From assembly GCA_910588165.1 (NCBI GenBank), contig CAJUOR010000016.1, positions 1 to 22,884 of the forward strand: a stretch of 22,884 bases of DNA, given 5' to 3'. Made by a program: the position numbers and the translations under genes. This DNA is from an uncultured Thomasclavelia sp. (GTDB lineage: Bacteria > Bacillota_I > Bacilli_A > Erysipelotrichales > Coprobacillaceae). The notes beneath the pieces were generated by a model. The model saw only the letters and a program-made list of their open reading frames with translations. It was not told the DNA's origin and made no database searches. This document shows positions 5,800 through 13,705 of this stretch, piece by piece (the first letter of the stretch is position 1; each line of letters starts with the position of its first letter).

Positions 5800-6945
5800 A
5801 TGTCAGAAAAAATTTTATTTACTTCAGAATCTGTTTCTGAAGGTCATCCGGACAAGGTGTGTGACCAAATCTCAGATGCTATTTTAGATGCTTGCTTAGC
5901 CGATGATCCAAGTAGCCGTGTTGCTTGTGAGGTTTTCGCCACGACAAATTTAGTTGTTATCGGTGGAGAAATCACAACTTCAGCTCAAATTGATTATGAA
6001 AAAGTGGCACGTGATGTGATGGAAAAAATCGGTTATACTGATGCTTCTTTGGGCATTGATGCTAGAAACTGTGAGGTAAAGGTTGTTTTAGATACGCAAT
6101 CACCTGATATTGCTATGGGGACCAATACCCAAGTTGGCGGTGCCGGAGATCAGGGGATTATGTTTGGATATGCAACAAATGAAACCGAAGGATATATGCC
6201 TTTAGCTATTTCAATTGCGCATCAGCTTGTTCGTGTGGCAACGGAAAAACGCAAAAACCATGAATTTAAGTGGGCACGCCCTGATATGAAATCACAAGTT
6301 GCGATTGATTATACCGATGAAAAAAATCCTCGTATTGACACGATTTTAATGTCTGTACAACACGACCCGGATTTTGATGAAGAAGCATTTAAAACTTATC
6401 TTCGCCACGAGATTATGGATTATGTTGTATCTAAATATGATATGAATCATGATTTTAAAGTTTATATTAACCCAACAGGACGCTTTGTCATCGGTGGACC
6501 ACATGGTGATACTGGATTAACGGGAAGAAAGATTATTGTTGATAGCTATGGTGGATATGCAAGACATGGCGGGGGTGCATTTAGCGGTAAGGATCCATCA
6601 AAAGTCGATCGTTCAGCAGCTTACATGGCTAGATATATTGCCAAAAATATTGTAGCAGCCGGTTTATGTGATAAAGTAGAAATTCAATTATCTTATGCGA
6701 TTGGTGTAGCTAAGCCAACTTCTGTTTATGTTGAAACTTATCAGACAGAACATATTTCCAGAGAAGTGATTTTAGAAGCGATTGAAAAGGAATTTGATTT
6801 AACACCAAACGGAATTGACCAACACTTGAATTTACGCCGTCCAATCTATGAAAAAACTGCAAGTTATGGACACTTCGGGCGTAATGATTTAGATTTACCT
6901 TGGGAAAAATTAGATATGGTTGAAGCCTTAAAGAAATATTTATAA
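5800..6945 (+). CDS. metK: S-adenosylmethionine synthase
   Basis: Makes S-adenosylmethionine from methionine and ATP in the cytoplasm, the methyl donor for most cellular methylation and the cofactor of radical SAM enzymes such as the one encoded at 7709-8656. The 381-residue length is normal. The ATP/methionine site SVSEGHPDKVCDQISDA begins near residue 11, and the two family signatures GAGDQGIMFGYATNE and GGGAFSGKDPSKVDRSAAY are intact. ATG 5800 is chosen because GGAGG lies 7 bases upstream; the frame extends upstream through the riboswitch terminator but that part is not translated. Expression is controlled by the S-box leader. A strong terminator follows at 6947. Confidence 0.98.
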   Translation: MSEKILFTSESVSEGHPDKVCDQISDAILDACLADDPSSRVACEVFATTNLVVIGGEITTSAQIDYEKVARDVMEKIGYTDASLGIDARNCEVKVVLDTQSPDIAMGTNTQVGGAGDQGIMFGYATNETEGYMPLAISIAHQLVRVATEKRKNHEFKWARPDMKSQVAIDYTDEKNPRIDTILMSVQHDPDFDEEAFKTYLRHEIMDYVVSKYDMNHDFKVYINPTGRFVIGGPHGDTGLTGRKIIVDSYGGYARHGGGAFSGKDPSKVDRSAAYMARYIAKNIVAAGLCDKVEIQLSYAIGVAKPTSVYVETYQTEHISREVILEAIEKEFDLTPNGIDQHLNLRRPIYEKTASYGHFGRNDLDLPWEKLDMVEALKKYL

Positions 6946-6946
6946 G

Positions 6947-6968
6947 AAGTAGCTTAGGCTACTTTTTT
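6947..6968 (+). terminator. metK terminator
   Basis: AAGTAGC (6947-6953) and GCTACTT (6958-6964) with a TTAG loop and T-run, one base after the metK stop. Confidence 0.9.
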
Positions 6969-7038
6969 CTTTTTGAAATCGGAATTAAAATACAGATATT
7001 GCTATTTTTGTGATTAAATAAAAATTATGAGTAAATCG

Positions 7039-7068
7039 CTTACATTTTATATAAACTTGGTGTATACT
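7039..7068 (+). promoter_or_regulatory. Candidate hpf promoter
   Basis: CTTACA at 7039-7044, 18-base spacer, TATACT at 7063-7068, ending 27 bases before the hpf ATG. The -10 is good and the -35 matches at four positions. No sigma-B or sigma-H type box was recognised. Confidence 0.55.
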
Positions 7069-7095
7069 ATAAGTAGATGAAAAGGAGGGCATTTT

Positions 7096-7626
7096 ATGAA
7101 GATAACAGTCAGAGGAAAAAATATTCCAATCACAGAGGGAATAGAGGCGAAGATTAGTCAGAAATTAGCTAAGCTCGACAAATATTTCATGAATGCAGAC
7201 GAATTGGAAGCAAAAGTTTTGGTCCGTGTTTATCCACGAGGTCAAAAAATAGAAGTAACGATTCCGGCAGGCAATTTATTGTTGAGAGCTGAGGTTGTAG
7301 ATGATGATTTATATGCAGCCATTGACAGTGTCATTGATAAGCTGGAAGGACAGATTCGTAAATACAAAACACGTTTGGATCGTAAGAGTCCCGATAAGAA
7401 ATTGGCATTCAATATGGCTAGTATTCAAGACTTGGATACACCGGAAGAAGACGTGGTTGTTAAGACAAAAACAATTTCTCCTAAACCAATGGATTTGGAA
7501 GAAGCGATTATGCAAATGGAATTGATTGGCCACACATTCTTTGTGTACAAAGATATAGAAACAGATATGGTAAGTATTGTATATCGCCGTCATGATGGAG
7601 ATTATGGTTTAATCGAAACTGAATAG
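7096..7626 (+). CDS. hpf: Ribosome hibernation promoting factor, long form
   Basis: Binds the 30S decoding region and drives 70S ribosomes into inactive 100S dimers in stationary phase or under stress. The 176-residue length marks the long form typical of Bacillota. The N-terminal domain (about residues 1-100) starts MKITVRGKNIPITEGIEAKI and has the LDKYF and RAEVVDDDLYAAIDSVIDKL helices. A short linker with KTKTISPKPMDLEEAIMQME leads to the C-terminal dimerisation domain (about 118-174), with GHTFFVYKDIETDMVSIVYR. AAGGAGG lies 8 bases before the ATG. It is monocistronic, bounded by its own promoter and a terminator. Confidence 0.96.
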   Translation: MKITVRGKNIPITEGIEAKISQKLAKLDKYFMNADELEAKVLVRVYPRGQKIEVTIPAGNLLLRAEVVDDDLYAAIDSVIDKLEGQIRKYKTRLDRKSPDKKLAFNMASIQDLDTPEEDVVVKTKTISPKPMDLEEAIMQMELIGHTFFVYKDIETDMVSIVYRRHDGDYGLIETE

Positions 7627-7633
7627 ATAGGAA

Positions 7634-7669
7634 AAGGTTTAGCTAAATACCTAGCTAAACCTTCTTTGT
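7634..7669 (+). terminator. hpf terminator, possibly bidirectional
   Basis: An 11-bp perfect stem, AAGGTTTAGCT (7634-7644) with AGCTAAACCTT (7653-7663), and an 8-base loop. The T-run is short on the plus strand (CTTTG) and TTTT on the minus strand, so it may also end the convergent radical SAM gene. Confidence 0.75.
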
Positions 7670-7708
7670 TGGAAAGGGGATATTTAATTTTCCGAAAAGC
7701 CAAGGCGA

Positions 7709-8656
7709 TTAGTCCATTTTTCTTTGATAGTTCTGACCTTGATAGGTATTTTTGGCAACAAAAAGTTTATCAATATCATTTAAAATGGTTACTTTTTTAA
7801 TTGACCACAGCGGATAAAATAGGTGCTTAGGATCGCCATCACCAGTTAATCTTTCGATAACAAGCTCAGGTTTTTGAAGTTCTAATTGTTTGACAACAAT
7901 ATCAATAAAAGCCTCTCTTTTCAATAAAGGAAAAGGGTGTTGTTGATAATAGTGATATAAAGGGGTGTTGTCGAGTATAAACAACATATGGATTTTTAAA
8001 TACTGAATATCTAAAGTTGAGATAAAGCGAGCTGTTTCAAGCATATCATCTGCTGTTTCAAAAGGTAAACCATTGATAATATGAACACATACATCTATAT
8101 TTCTATCCCGTAAATTTTTAACTGCCTGAACGAATGCTTCTAAATCATGTCCTCGGTTAATGAGTTTGGCTGTTTTGGCATGAATGGTCTGTAATCCAAG
8201 CTCAATTGTTAAATGGGTGCGCTGATTGATAGATTCTAGGTAGTCAAGGATTTCTTCATTTAGACAATCGGGGCGTGTGGCAATAGCTAAGCCAAGCACA
8301 TCTTGATGGTTGACAAAAGGTTCAAAGCAAGTTTTTAAATAAGCCATATCCCCATAAGTATTTGTCCCGGCTTGGAAGTAGGCAATAAAACCGCAATCAG
8401 ACCATTTGCTTTGCATAAGTGCCTTGCCTTTTTCAAATTGAATCAGTAAATCTTCATTTGGATTACCGCCAAAATCACCGGAGGCACTGTTTGAACAATA
8501 AATACAGCCTCCTTTACTGATGGTTCCATCGCGATTTGGACAAGTAAAGTTGGCGTTTAAAGCAACTTTAGCCACTTTTTTATGATATTTATTTTTTAAA
8601 AAATAATTATAAGTATGATAGCGTTTATTATCATTGGAGTAAAGGAAAGGATTCAT
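7709..8656 (-). CDS. ytqA: Radical SAM protein, YtqA / TIGR01212 type
   Basis: A 315-residue radical SAM enzyme. The iron-sulfur cysteines are at residues 39, 51 and 54 (CPNRDGTISKGGCIYC), the wide CX11CX2C spacing typical of the YtqA group rather than the standard CX3CX2C. GDFGG follows, then AYFQAGTNTYGD, the conserved ATRPDCL, TIELGLQT and HIINGLPFET blocks, and LKIHMLFILDNTPLY. The reaction is not firmly established; relatives of the Elp3-like fold act on RNA, so a tRNA role is a guess. The frame begins at 8674, but a TATAAT at 8673-8678 would put the transcript start near 8666, so the ATG at 8656 with GGTGAT upstream is preferred. It is monocistronic and converges on hpf. Confidence 0.92.
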   Translation of the reverse strand: MNPFLYSNDNKRYHTYNYFLKNKYHKKVAKVALNANFTCPNRDGTISKGGCIYCSNSASGDFGGNPNEDLLIQFEKGKALMQSKWSDCGFIAYFQAGTNTYGDMAYLKTCFEPFVNHQDVLGLAIATRPDCLNEEILDYLESINQRTHLTIELGLQTIHAKTAKLINRGHDLEAFVQAVKNLRDRNIDVCVHIINGLPFETADDMLETARFISTLDIQYLKIHMLFILDNTPLYHYYQQHPFPLLKREAFIDIVVKQLELQKPELVIERLTGDGDPKHLFYPLWSIKKVTILNDIDKLFVAKNTYQGQNYQRKMD

Positions 8657-8672
8657 TTTAATCACCGTCATC

Positions 8673-8701
8673 ATTATAACACGAAAGAGATGACTTGAAA
8701 A
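8673..8701 (-). promoter_or_regulatory. Promoter of the radical SAM gene
   Basis: On the minus strand, TTTTCA (8701-8696), 17-base spacer, TATAAT (8678-8673). The -10 overlaps the upstream ATG pair, which supports the shorter start at 8656. Confidence 0.55.
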
Positions 8702-8822
8702 TAAGATGATGACATAGAATGATTTAAAAAAGAGGATATGTATTTTATTTAAAAGGGTTTATTTAAAAGTAATATCTGTTAAATAAAAAGACAAAAAATC
8801 TTGAATTTATCATAAAAAGATA

Positions 8823-8851
8823 TTGCAATTTAATGGCGGAAATGCTATACT
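8823..8851 (+). promoter_or_regulatory. rplS promoter
   Basis: TTGCAA at 8823-8828, 17-base spacer, TATACT at 8846-8851. It predicts a transcript start near 8858 and an 84-base leader before rplS. The AT-rich stretch 8740-8815 just upstream could act as an UP element. Confidence 0.75.
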
Positions 8852-8857
8852 TTCTAA

Positions 8858-8941
8858 GTCGATTTTGACACAGAAGCTCCGCTGGGTAATTTTACCGTAT
8901 GAACTTCCAAGAAAAAATACTAGACTAAAGGAGAAGGAACA
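8858..8941 (+). promoter_or_regulatory. Candidate L19 ribosomal-protein leader
   Basis: The short leader between the promoter and the rplS ATG contains a GGTAA/TTACC hairpin (about 8885-8898) nested inside GAAG/CTTC pairing (about 8872-8912). It ends in AAGGAGAAGG before the ATG. Bacillota rplS genes often carry an L19-binding autoregulatory leader of this size; the match here is by position and shape only. Confidence 0.45.
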
Positions 8942-9292
8942 ATGAATTTACAACTTGTAAACGAAATTACAAAAAAACAGTTACGTACTGATATTCCTCA
9001 ATTCAAAGCTGGGGATACATTAAAAGTATTCGTAAAAATCCGTGAAGGTGACAAAGAACGTATTCAGTTATTTGAAGGTGTTTGTATCGCTCGTCGTGGA
9101 AGTGGTATCGGAGAAACATTTACTGTAAGAAAAATGTCTTACCAAGTAGGTGTTGAAAGAACTTTCCCAGTTCACACTCCAATTATCGATCGCATCGAAG
9201 TTGCTAAGATCGGTAAAGTGCGTCGTGCTAAATTAAATTACTTACGTGGTTTAACAGGTAAGGCTGCAAGAATCAAAGAAATCAGAAAATAG
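8942..9292 (+). CDS. rplS: 50S ribosomal protein L19
   Basis: A 116-residue protein at the 30S-50S interface (bridge B8 region), normal length for bacteria. The conserved FKAGDTLKVFVKIREGDKER start, the FEGVCIARRGSGIGETFTVR core and the basic C terminus KVRRAKLNYLRGL are all present. AAGGAGAAGG precedes the ATG. In many Bacillota rplS ends an rpsP-rimM-trmD-rplS operon; here it is transcribed alone, with its own promoter, leader and terminator and with an opposite-strand gene upstream. So its balance with other ribosomal proteins is probably set by its own leader. Confidence 0.98.
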   Translation: MNLQLVNEITKKQLRTDIPQFKAGDTLKVFVKIREGDKERIQLFEGVCIARRGSGIGETFTVRKMSYQVGVERTFPVHTPIIDRIEVAKIGKVRRAKLNYLRGLTGKAARIKEIRK

Positions 9293-9298
9293 TCTTTC

Positions 9299-9324
9299 AA
9301 GGTGTGTCAAGGCACACCTTTTTT
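9299..9324 (+). terminator. rplS terminator
   Basis: AAGGTGTG (9299-9306) and CACACCTT (9313-9320) with a 6-base loop and T-run. Confidence 0.9.
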
Positions 9325-9359
9325 CTATATCTGAATATTTTGAAAACGTTAAAAAACAG

Positions 9360-9388
9360 TTGACAGGTGCCATAGGGTGTATTATGAT
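9360..9388 (+). promoter_or_regulatory. Promoter of the T-box leader
   Basis: A consensus TTGACA at 9360-9365, 17-base spacer, TATGAT at 9383-9388; predicted start near 9394. It is among the strongest promoters in the window. Confidence 0.8.
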
Positions 9389-9393
9389 TAAGA

Positions 9394-9696
9394 ATGTAAA
9401 ATAACTAAAGGCGATGAAATGAAAAAAAGCAATTCAAGATCGTTTTGTAGAGAGACTTCGGTAGGTGCAAGAAGTTAAACGTAGAATTGTCATACACCAT
9501 GGAGCTGAATACCAAACAATGTATATTTAGTAGGTATATCCGGATACACCCGTTAAAGTGTTAGAGTATGAACATAGTATTCTATGCGTACTTGATGAGG
9601 CTGTTTTTGTGAGAAAACAGTGAATTAGAGGTGGAACCACGAAGCTTATGCTCTCGTCCTCTTTTGACTATATAGTCAAGAGGACGAGAGCTTTTT
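9394..9696 (+). promoter_or_regulatory. T-box riboswitch, probable Tyr (UAC) specifier
   Basis: Stem I is clear: CAATTC (9430-9435) with GAATTG (9484-9489), CGTTT (9441-9445) with AAACG (9477-9481), and ACTTC (9455-9459) with GAAGT (9471-9475), capped by the conserved GGTAGGTGCAA loop and preceded by the AGAGAGA bulge. Below it, TCATACACC lies opposite an A-rich strand with a GATGA/GGAG kink-turn. The codon in specifier position, followed by A, is TAC at 9493-9495 (Tyr); CAT (His) one frame off is the main alternative. Smaller hairpins follow (CATAG/CTATG near 9573, CTGTTTT/AAAACAG at 9601-9620). The T-box AGAGGTGGAACCACG at 9627-9641 pairs with CGTCCTCT to make the antiterminator. Uncharged tRNA would favour read-through into the binding-protein gene. 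Confidence 0.92.
9650..9696 (+). terminator. T-box terminator
   Basis: A long hairpin: GCTCTCGTCCTCT (9650-9662) pairs with AGAGGACGAGAGC (9679-9691), continued by TTGACTA/TAGTCAA, then TTTTT. The 5' arm is shared with the antiterminator. Confidence 0.92.
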
Positions 9697-9726
9697 ATTT
9701 TATCGTTTGTCAAGGAGGAGAAAAAA

Positions 9727-11523
9727 ATGAGAAAAAGTCTAGGTATTTTACTTGCAATAGGATTATTTTTAACCGGGTGCACTAGTAAAGAAGTAACGTA
9801 TGATCCTAAAAATTTTAATGATTATTTCTTAATCGGAAAAGATTATCAAACCCTCAATCAATTGACAAGCATGTCAGCTGCTGATTTAAAGATTATTGCG
9901 AATATTGCCGATGGTATGACAGAAACAGATTCATGCGGCAATAAGATTGGAGCTTTGGCTGAAAGTTGGGAGCACAATGATGATTTTACGGTTTGGACAT
10001 TTAAGCTAAAAGAGGCCACTTGGTCCAATCAACAAGGTGAGGTCATCGCGCCGGTAACCGCTCAAGACTTTGTCTATGCAGCAAGCTATGTTTTAGATCC
10101 TGAAATGGCTTCTAGTAATGCCGAATATTTATTTTTGTTTAAAGGGGCAAAAGACTATTACGAAGCTAAATTAAATGGACAAAATCCTAGCTTTGATATG
10201 GTTGGTGTAAAGGCGTTAGATGAAAAGACAGTGCAATACACGATGGCATCTGGTTGCCCTTATTTGCTTAGCGTCTTGAGTTGTAATGGATTCTATCCGA
10301 TTTGCGAATCGTTTGTGAAATCTTTGGATAATCCTGCATCTTATGGTTCATTGCCAGAAAAAACAGCTTATAATGGAGCGTTTATTATTGAAAACCATAT
10401 TTTAGATAACGAGCTTGTAATGGTGAAAAATGAAAATTATTGGGATAAAGACAAAGTTAATTTTGACACGATTACATTTAAAGCAGTTAAGGATGAAGAA
10501 AGCGTCTTTGAATTGTTTAATCGTGGGGAAGTCAGTGTAGCGCCATTAGTATCTACTCAGGTTATCACTCAGTTTAAAAAAGAAAATCCATACTTAATCC
10601 AAAAAGATACAGAAATGATGACTTATGGCATCTTTTTCAATAACCAAACTTTATATTCGGAAGATGTCAACAAAGCTTTAAGCAATGAGGCTTTCCGTCA
10701 ATCTATTTTCTATGGATTTGATCGCTTAGCTTTGACTGAACTTATCAATCCCATTAATCCACAAAGTATCGTGAACGGAACTTTCTGTCCAACCAATTTC
10801 GTAAAAACAAGCGATGCTGTTGATTATACAGCATTGGAAGGGTTAAAACAATTTAGCGAGAGCGATTTATTCCAATTAGATAAGGCTTTAACTTTTAAAC
10901 AACAGGCTCAAAATGAATTATCTAAAGAAGGTGTCACCTTCCCAATTTGTTTAAAAATATGGTCTAAATCGGGTGATGTGAGTCAAGCAGAACGCATGAC
11001 AATGGTCAAGGACATTTTAGAAAGTAATCTTGGAGAGGATTACATTAATGTCGAGTTGTATGAATATACTTCATCATTTAGAGAAGAAGCTTTAGCTAAA
11101 GGAGATTATGCGATTCATATCAGCGGCTGGAATCCTGACTATGCTGATCCTATTAACTGCTTAACGGTTATGAAAAGTGATGGAACAATCAATAATTTTG
11201 AGAAATCTACAAGTCAAGGTTCATCTCATTTTAAATTAGAGGCATTTGATCGCCTTGTTGAAGAAGCGGATCAGATTGTTGATTTAGATGAAAGATATAA
11301 GGCATTTGCGAAAGCCGAAACATACCTTTTAGAACACGCTTATTATGTTCCTTTGTATATTTCAGGCGGAACGTATGAACTAACAACTTTAAATGAATTT
11401 ACCCGTATGCACTCTCAAGTAGGTATCGACCATTTTAAATATAAAGGAATGCAAGCCTTTGAAACACCGGTAACAACCTCTCAATATGAAGCATTACAAA
11501 AAGAATGGGAAAAAGGTCAGTAG
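9727..11523 (+). CDS. Peptide ABC transporter substrate-binding lipoprotein (OppA family, SBP type 5)
   Basis: A 598-residue extracytoplasmic lipoprotein. The signal peptide is followed by a lipobox FLTGC with the lipidated Cys at residue 18. The rest is the large type-5 solute-binding fold: a GIAD/ALAESWEHNDDFTVWTFKL-type entry with the family signature around LAESW, TAQDFVYAASYVLDPE near residues 110-125, GVKALDEKTVQYTM, NENYWDKDKVNFDTI near 237-251, and a C-terminal GWNPDYADPINCL block. Such proteins deliver oligopeptides to an Opp/Dpp permease. No permease or ATPase gene is next to it, so it probably serves a transporter encoded elsewhere. AAGGAGGAG precedes the ATG. The Tyr-type T-box upstream implies induction when the cognate amino acid is scarce. 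It is bounded by its own terminator. Confidence 0.93.
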   Translation: MRKSLGILLAIGLFLTGCTSKEVTYDPKNFNDYFLIGKDYQTLNQLTSMSAADLKIIANIADGMTETDSCGNKIGALAESWEHNDDFTVWTFKLKEATWSNQQGEVIAPVTAQDFVYAASYVLDPEMASSNAEYLFLFKGAKDYYEAKLNGQNPSFDMVGVKALDEKTVQYTMASGCPYLLSVLSCNGFYPICESFVKSLDNPASYGSLPEKTAYNGAFIIENHILDNELVMVKNENYWDKDKVNFDTITFKAVKDEESVFELFNRGEVSVAPLVSTQVITQFKKENPYLIQKDTEMMTYGIFFNNQTLYSEDVNKALSNEAFRQSIFYGFDRLALTELINPINPQSIVNGTFCPTNFVKTSDAVDYTALEGLKQFSESDLFQLDKALTFKQQAQNELSKEGVTFPICLKIWSKSGDVSQAERMTMVKDILESNLGEDYINVELYEYTSSFREEALAKGDYAIHISGWNPDYADPINCLTVMKSDGTINNFEKSTSQGSSHFKLEAFDRLVEEADQIVDLDERYKAFAKAETYLLEHAYYVPLYISGGTYELTTLNEFTRMHSQVGIDHFKYKGMQAFETPVTTSQYEALQKEWEKGQ

Positions 11524-11524
11524 A

Positions 11525-11546
11525 AACTCGGGCAACCGAGTTTTTT
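11525..11546 (+). terminator. Terminator of the peptide-binding protein gene
   Basis: AACTCGG (11525-11531) and CCGAGTT (11536-11542) with a GCAA tetraloop and T-run. Confidence 0.9.
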
Positions 11547-11549
11547 GCT

Positions 11550-11577
11550 TTGAAAGTAGCTAGTTTTATGCTATGAT
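11550..11577 (+). promoter_or_regulatory. Promoter of lepB-rbgA-rnhB
   Basis: TTGAAA at 11550-11555, 16-base spacer, TATGAT at 11572-11577, 20 bases before lepB, starting immediately after the upstream terminator. Confidence 0.6.
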
Positions 11578-11597
11578 AATTACGTGAGGTGATTTGA

Positions 11598-12155
11598 ATG
11601 GAAAAAAATAAAAGCAGACTAAAAGAAGCGGTTATAAATGCGGCAGAGCTTGTTTTTGTTGCAGGGATAACTTTTGTCATTTTTACATATATTGTGAAGC
11701 CGATTAGTATCGACGGCTCTTCTATGCGCCCAACAGTTGCCGATAAAGATTTAGCGATTGTGGATACAATTGGTTTAAAATCGAATGGTGTTGAACGCTT
11801 TGATGTCGTGATTGTCGATTCAGATAGATTACAAGATCATTTGATTAAACGTGTCATTGGTCTTCCGGGGGAAACTATCGAATATAAAAATGATAAGCTT
11901 TATGTTAATGAACAATATGTGGCAGAACCTTTTTTAGATAAAGAATTTATGGAGCTTTCTAAACAAGAAAGCAAGAAAACTTTGTTTACAAATGATTTTC
12001 GAATTACATTATTAGATAATGAATATTTTGTTATGGGAGATAATCGCTTACACTCTGAAGATTCACGTGCTTTAGGGGCTTTTAGAGTTGATGAATTTGT
12101 TGGTAAAAACGGCTTTGTGATTTTTCCGTTTAGTCATTTTGGGTGGATTAAATAA
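11598..12155 (+). CDS. lepB: Signal peptidase I
   Basis: Cleaves signal peptides from Sec- and Tat-exported proteins at the outer face of the membrane. The 185-residue length fits the single-membrane-anchor Gram-positive type. A hydrophobic anchor at about residues 14-34 is followed by the catalytic GSSMRPT with Ser42, then the Lys84 block (HLIKRVIGLPGE) and the MGDNRLHSEDSRALG box near the C terminus. GTGAGGTGA lies before the ATG. Its TAA stop overlaps the ATG of rbgA by one base, so translation is coupled. The lepB-rbgA-rnhB order is standard for Bacillota. Confidence 0.96.
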   Translation: MEKNKSRLKEAVINAAELVFVAGITFVIFTYIVKPISIDGSSMRPTVADKDLAIVDTIGLKSNGVERFDVVIVDSDRLQDHLIKRVIGLPGETIEYKNDKLYVNEQYVAEPFLDKEFMELSKQESKKTLFTNDFRITLLDNEYFVMGDNRLHSEDSRALGAFRVDEFVGKNGFVIFPFSHFGWIK

Positions 12156-13012
12156 TGGCTAAGGATATTCATTGGTTTCCAGGACACATGGCGAAAGCCA
12201 CACGTGAAATTGAAGAACGTGTCAAATTGGTTGATTTAATTATTGAATTGCGTGATGCAAGAGCGCCTTTATCAACAGCCAATCCTGTGATAGCGGCAAT
12301 TAAAAATAAACCCCATTTAATTGTTTTAACGAAAATTGATTTGGCTGATCCTAAGCAGACAGAGGGCTGGCTCAAACTATTAAATAACGGTCATCAAAAA
12401 GCTATTGCTTTAAATTTAACGCAGTTCAATTCTTATGCTCAAATTGTCAATATCGCTAAAGAATTGTTAAAGGATAAAATGGAAAAGGAAAAGGCTAGGG
12501 GCTTAAAACCTCGACCTGTACGCGCTTTGGTGGTAGGTATTCCCAATGTCGGAAAATCAACTCTAATCAATCGTTTAGCTAAACGCAAGGCAACGATAAC
12601 AGGCGATCGTCCGGGTGTTACTAAAGCCCAACAAATTATCAAAGTATCTAAAGATTTTGAACTATTTGATACACCGGGTATTTTATGGCCTAAGTTTGAA
12701 GATCGAGAAGTCGCTATGCATATCGCTTTGGTCGGTTCAATTAAAAGCACGATTTTACCACATGATGAAATCTATATTTTTGCGTTAGAGTATCTAAGTA
12801 CCTATTATCCGGAATATTTAAAAGAGCGTTATCAGTTAAGTATCAATCTTGAAGATGAGAATTGGATTGAACAATCCTTTGAACATATTGCGAAATTACG
12901 CCATTTTCCTAAAGTCAGAGGCGAGATCGATTACGATAGGGTGATGGATTTGGTTTTTAATGATATTTTGAAAGGTCAAATCGGGAAAGTGAGCTGGCAA
13001 CGTTATGAATAA
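12155..13012 (+). CDS. rbgA: 50S ribosome assembly GTPase RbgA (YlqF)
   Basis: A circularly permuted GTPase needed late in 50S assembly, for incorporation of proteins such as L16. The 285-residue protein opens with HWFPGHMAKATREI, the family signature. Motif order is permuted: G4 (TKID, residues 59-62) comes before the P-loop GIPNVGKST (128-136), G2 region DRPGVTK (151-157) and G3 DTPG (172-175), with a C-terminal helical domain. It starts in the last base of lepB's stop codon and overlaps rnhB by 8 bases at its end, so all three genes are likely co-translated from one transcript. Confidence 0.97.
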   Translation: MAKDIHWFPGHMAKATREIEERVKLVDLIIELRDARAPLSTANPVIAAIKNKPHLIVLTKIDLADPKQTEGWLKLLNNGHQKAIALNLTQFNSYAQIVNIAKELLKDKMEKEKARGLKPRPVRALVVGIPNVGKSTLINRLAKRKATITGDRPGVTKAQQIIKVSKDFELFDTPGILWPKFEDREVAMHIALVGSIKSTILPHDEIYIFALEYLSTYYPEYLKERYQLSINLEDENWIEQSFEHIAKLRHFPKVRGEIDYDRVMDLVFNDILKGQIGKVSWQRYE

Positions 13013-13643
13013 GGAACGATATGCTTATGAAAGTAAGGCTTATGAAAATGGCTATCAAGTTATAGCCGGGTGTGATGAAGCCGGCAGAGGACCGATGGCC
13101 GGTCCTTTAACTGTTGCGGCTGTTGTATTTGAAAAAGGTTATTACGATGAACGTATCAATGATTCTAAGCAACTTTCGGAAAAGAAAAGAGAAGCGTTAT
13201 ACGATTTAATTATCGAAAATGCCAAGGCGTATGCGATTGTTGTTATTCCTGCTCAAAAGGTGGACGAATACAATGTTTATGAAGCTAGTCGACTTGGTAT
13301 GATTGAAGCGGTTGAGCGTTTGAATGTAAAGGTAGATTATGTTTTAACTGATGCTATGCCTTTAAATAATGATATGGAACATGAGGCGATTATTAAAGGC
13401 GATGCTTTATCTATTTCTATTGCTGCTGCCAGTATCTTAGCGAAAGTAACTAGAGATCGCTTGATGAAAGAATATGATAAAGAGTATCCTGAATACAAGT
13501 TTGCCAAACATAAAGGCTATGTAACGAAAGAACATAAAGAATTATTAAAAAAATATGGACCTTGTCCTATCCATAGAAGAAGCTTTGCACCTGTCAGAGC
13601 TTGTTTTGAAGAGCAGTTAAGTTTTCAGTTATCTGAAAAATAA
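13005..13643 (+). CDS. rnhB: Ribonuclease HII
   Basis: Cuts RNA in RNA-DNA hybrids and starts removal of misincorporated ribonucleotides. The 212-residue length is normal for the short form without an N-terminal extension domain. The GCDEAGRGPMAGPL signature supplies Asp24 and Glu25, DYVLTDA supplies Asp116, and the IIKGDALSISIAAASILAKV block supplies Asp133. KKYGPCPIHRRSFAPV near the C terminus is typical. The ATG is inside the end of rbgA. The stop codon lies within a terminator hairpin. Confidence 0.97.
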   Translation: MNKERYAYESKAYENGYQVIAGCDEAGRGPMAGPLTVAAVVFEKGYYDERINDSKQLSEKKREALYDLIIENAKAYAIVVIPAQKVDEYNVYEASRLGMIEAVERLNVKVDYVLTDAMPLNNDMEHEAIIKGDALSISIAAASILAKVTRDRLMKEYDKEYPEYKFAKHKGYVTKEHKELLKKYGPCPIHRRSFAPVRACFEEQLSFQLSEK

Positions 13644-13656
13644 CTGTTCTTTTTTG
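13626..13656 (+). terminator. rnhB terminator overlapping the stop codon
   Basis: CAGTTAT (13626-13632) and ATAACTG (13640-13646) with a 7-base loop, followed by TTCTTTTTT. The rnhB TAA is in the 3' arm. Confidence 0.7.
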
Positions 13657-13705
13657 AAGTCAATTCATTCTTTTTGCCCTATGATAAATATGAGGAGGGG
13701 AAGAG

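Noticed and set aside
7309..7593. Minus-strand frame inside hpf
   Set aside because: Shadow of a well-conserved gene; Cys/Phe-rich composition typical of antisense frames.
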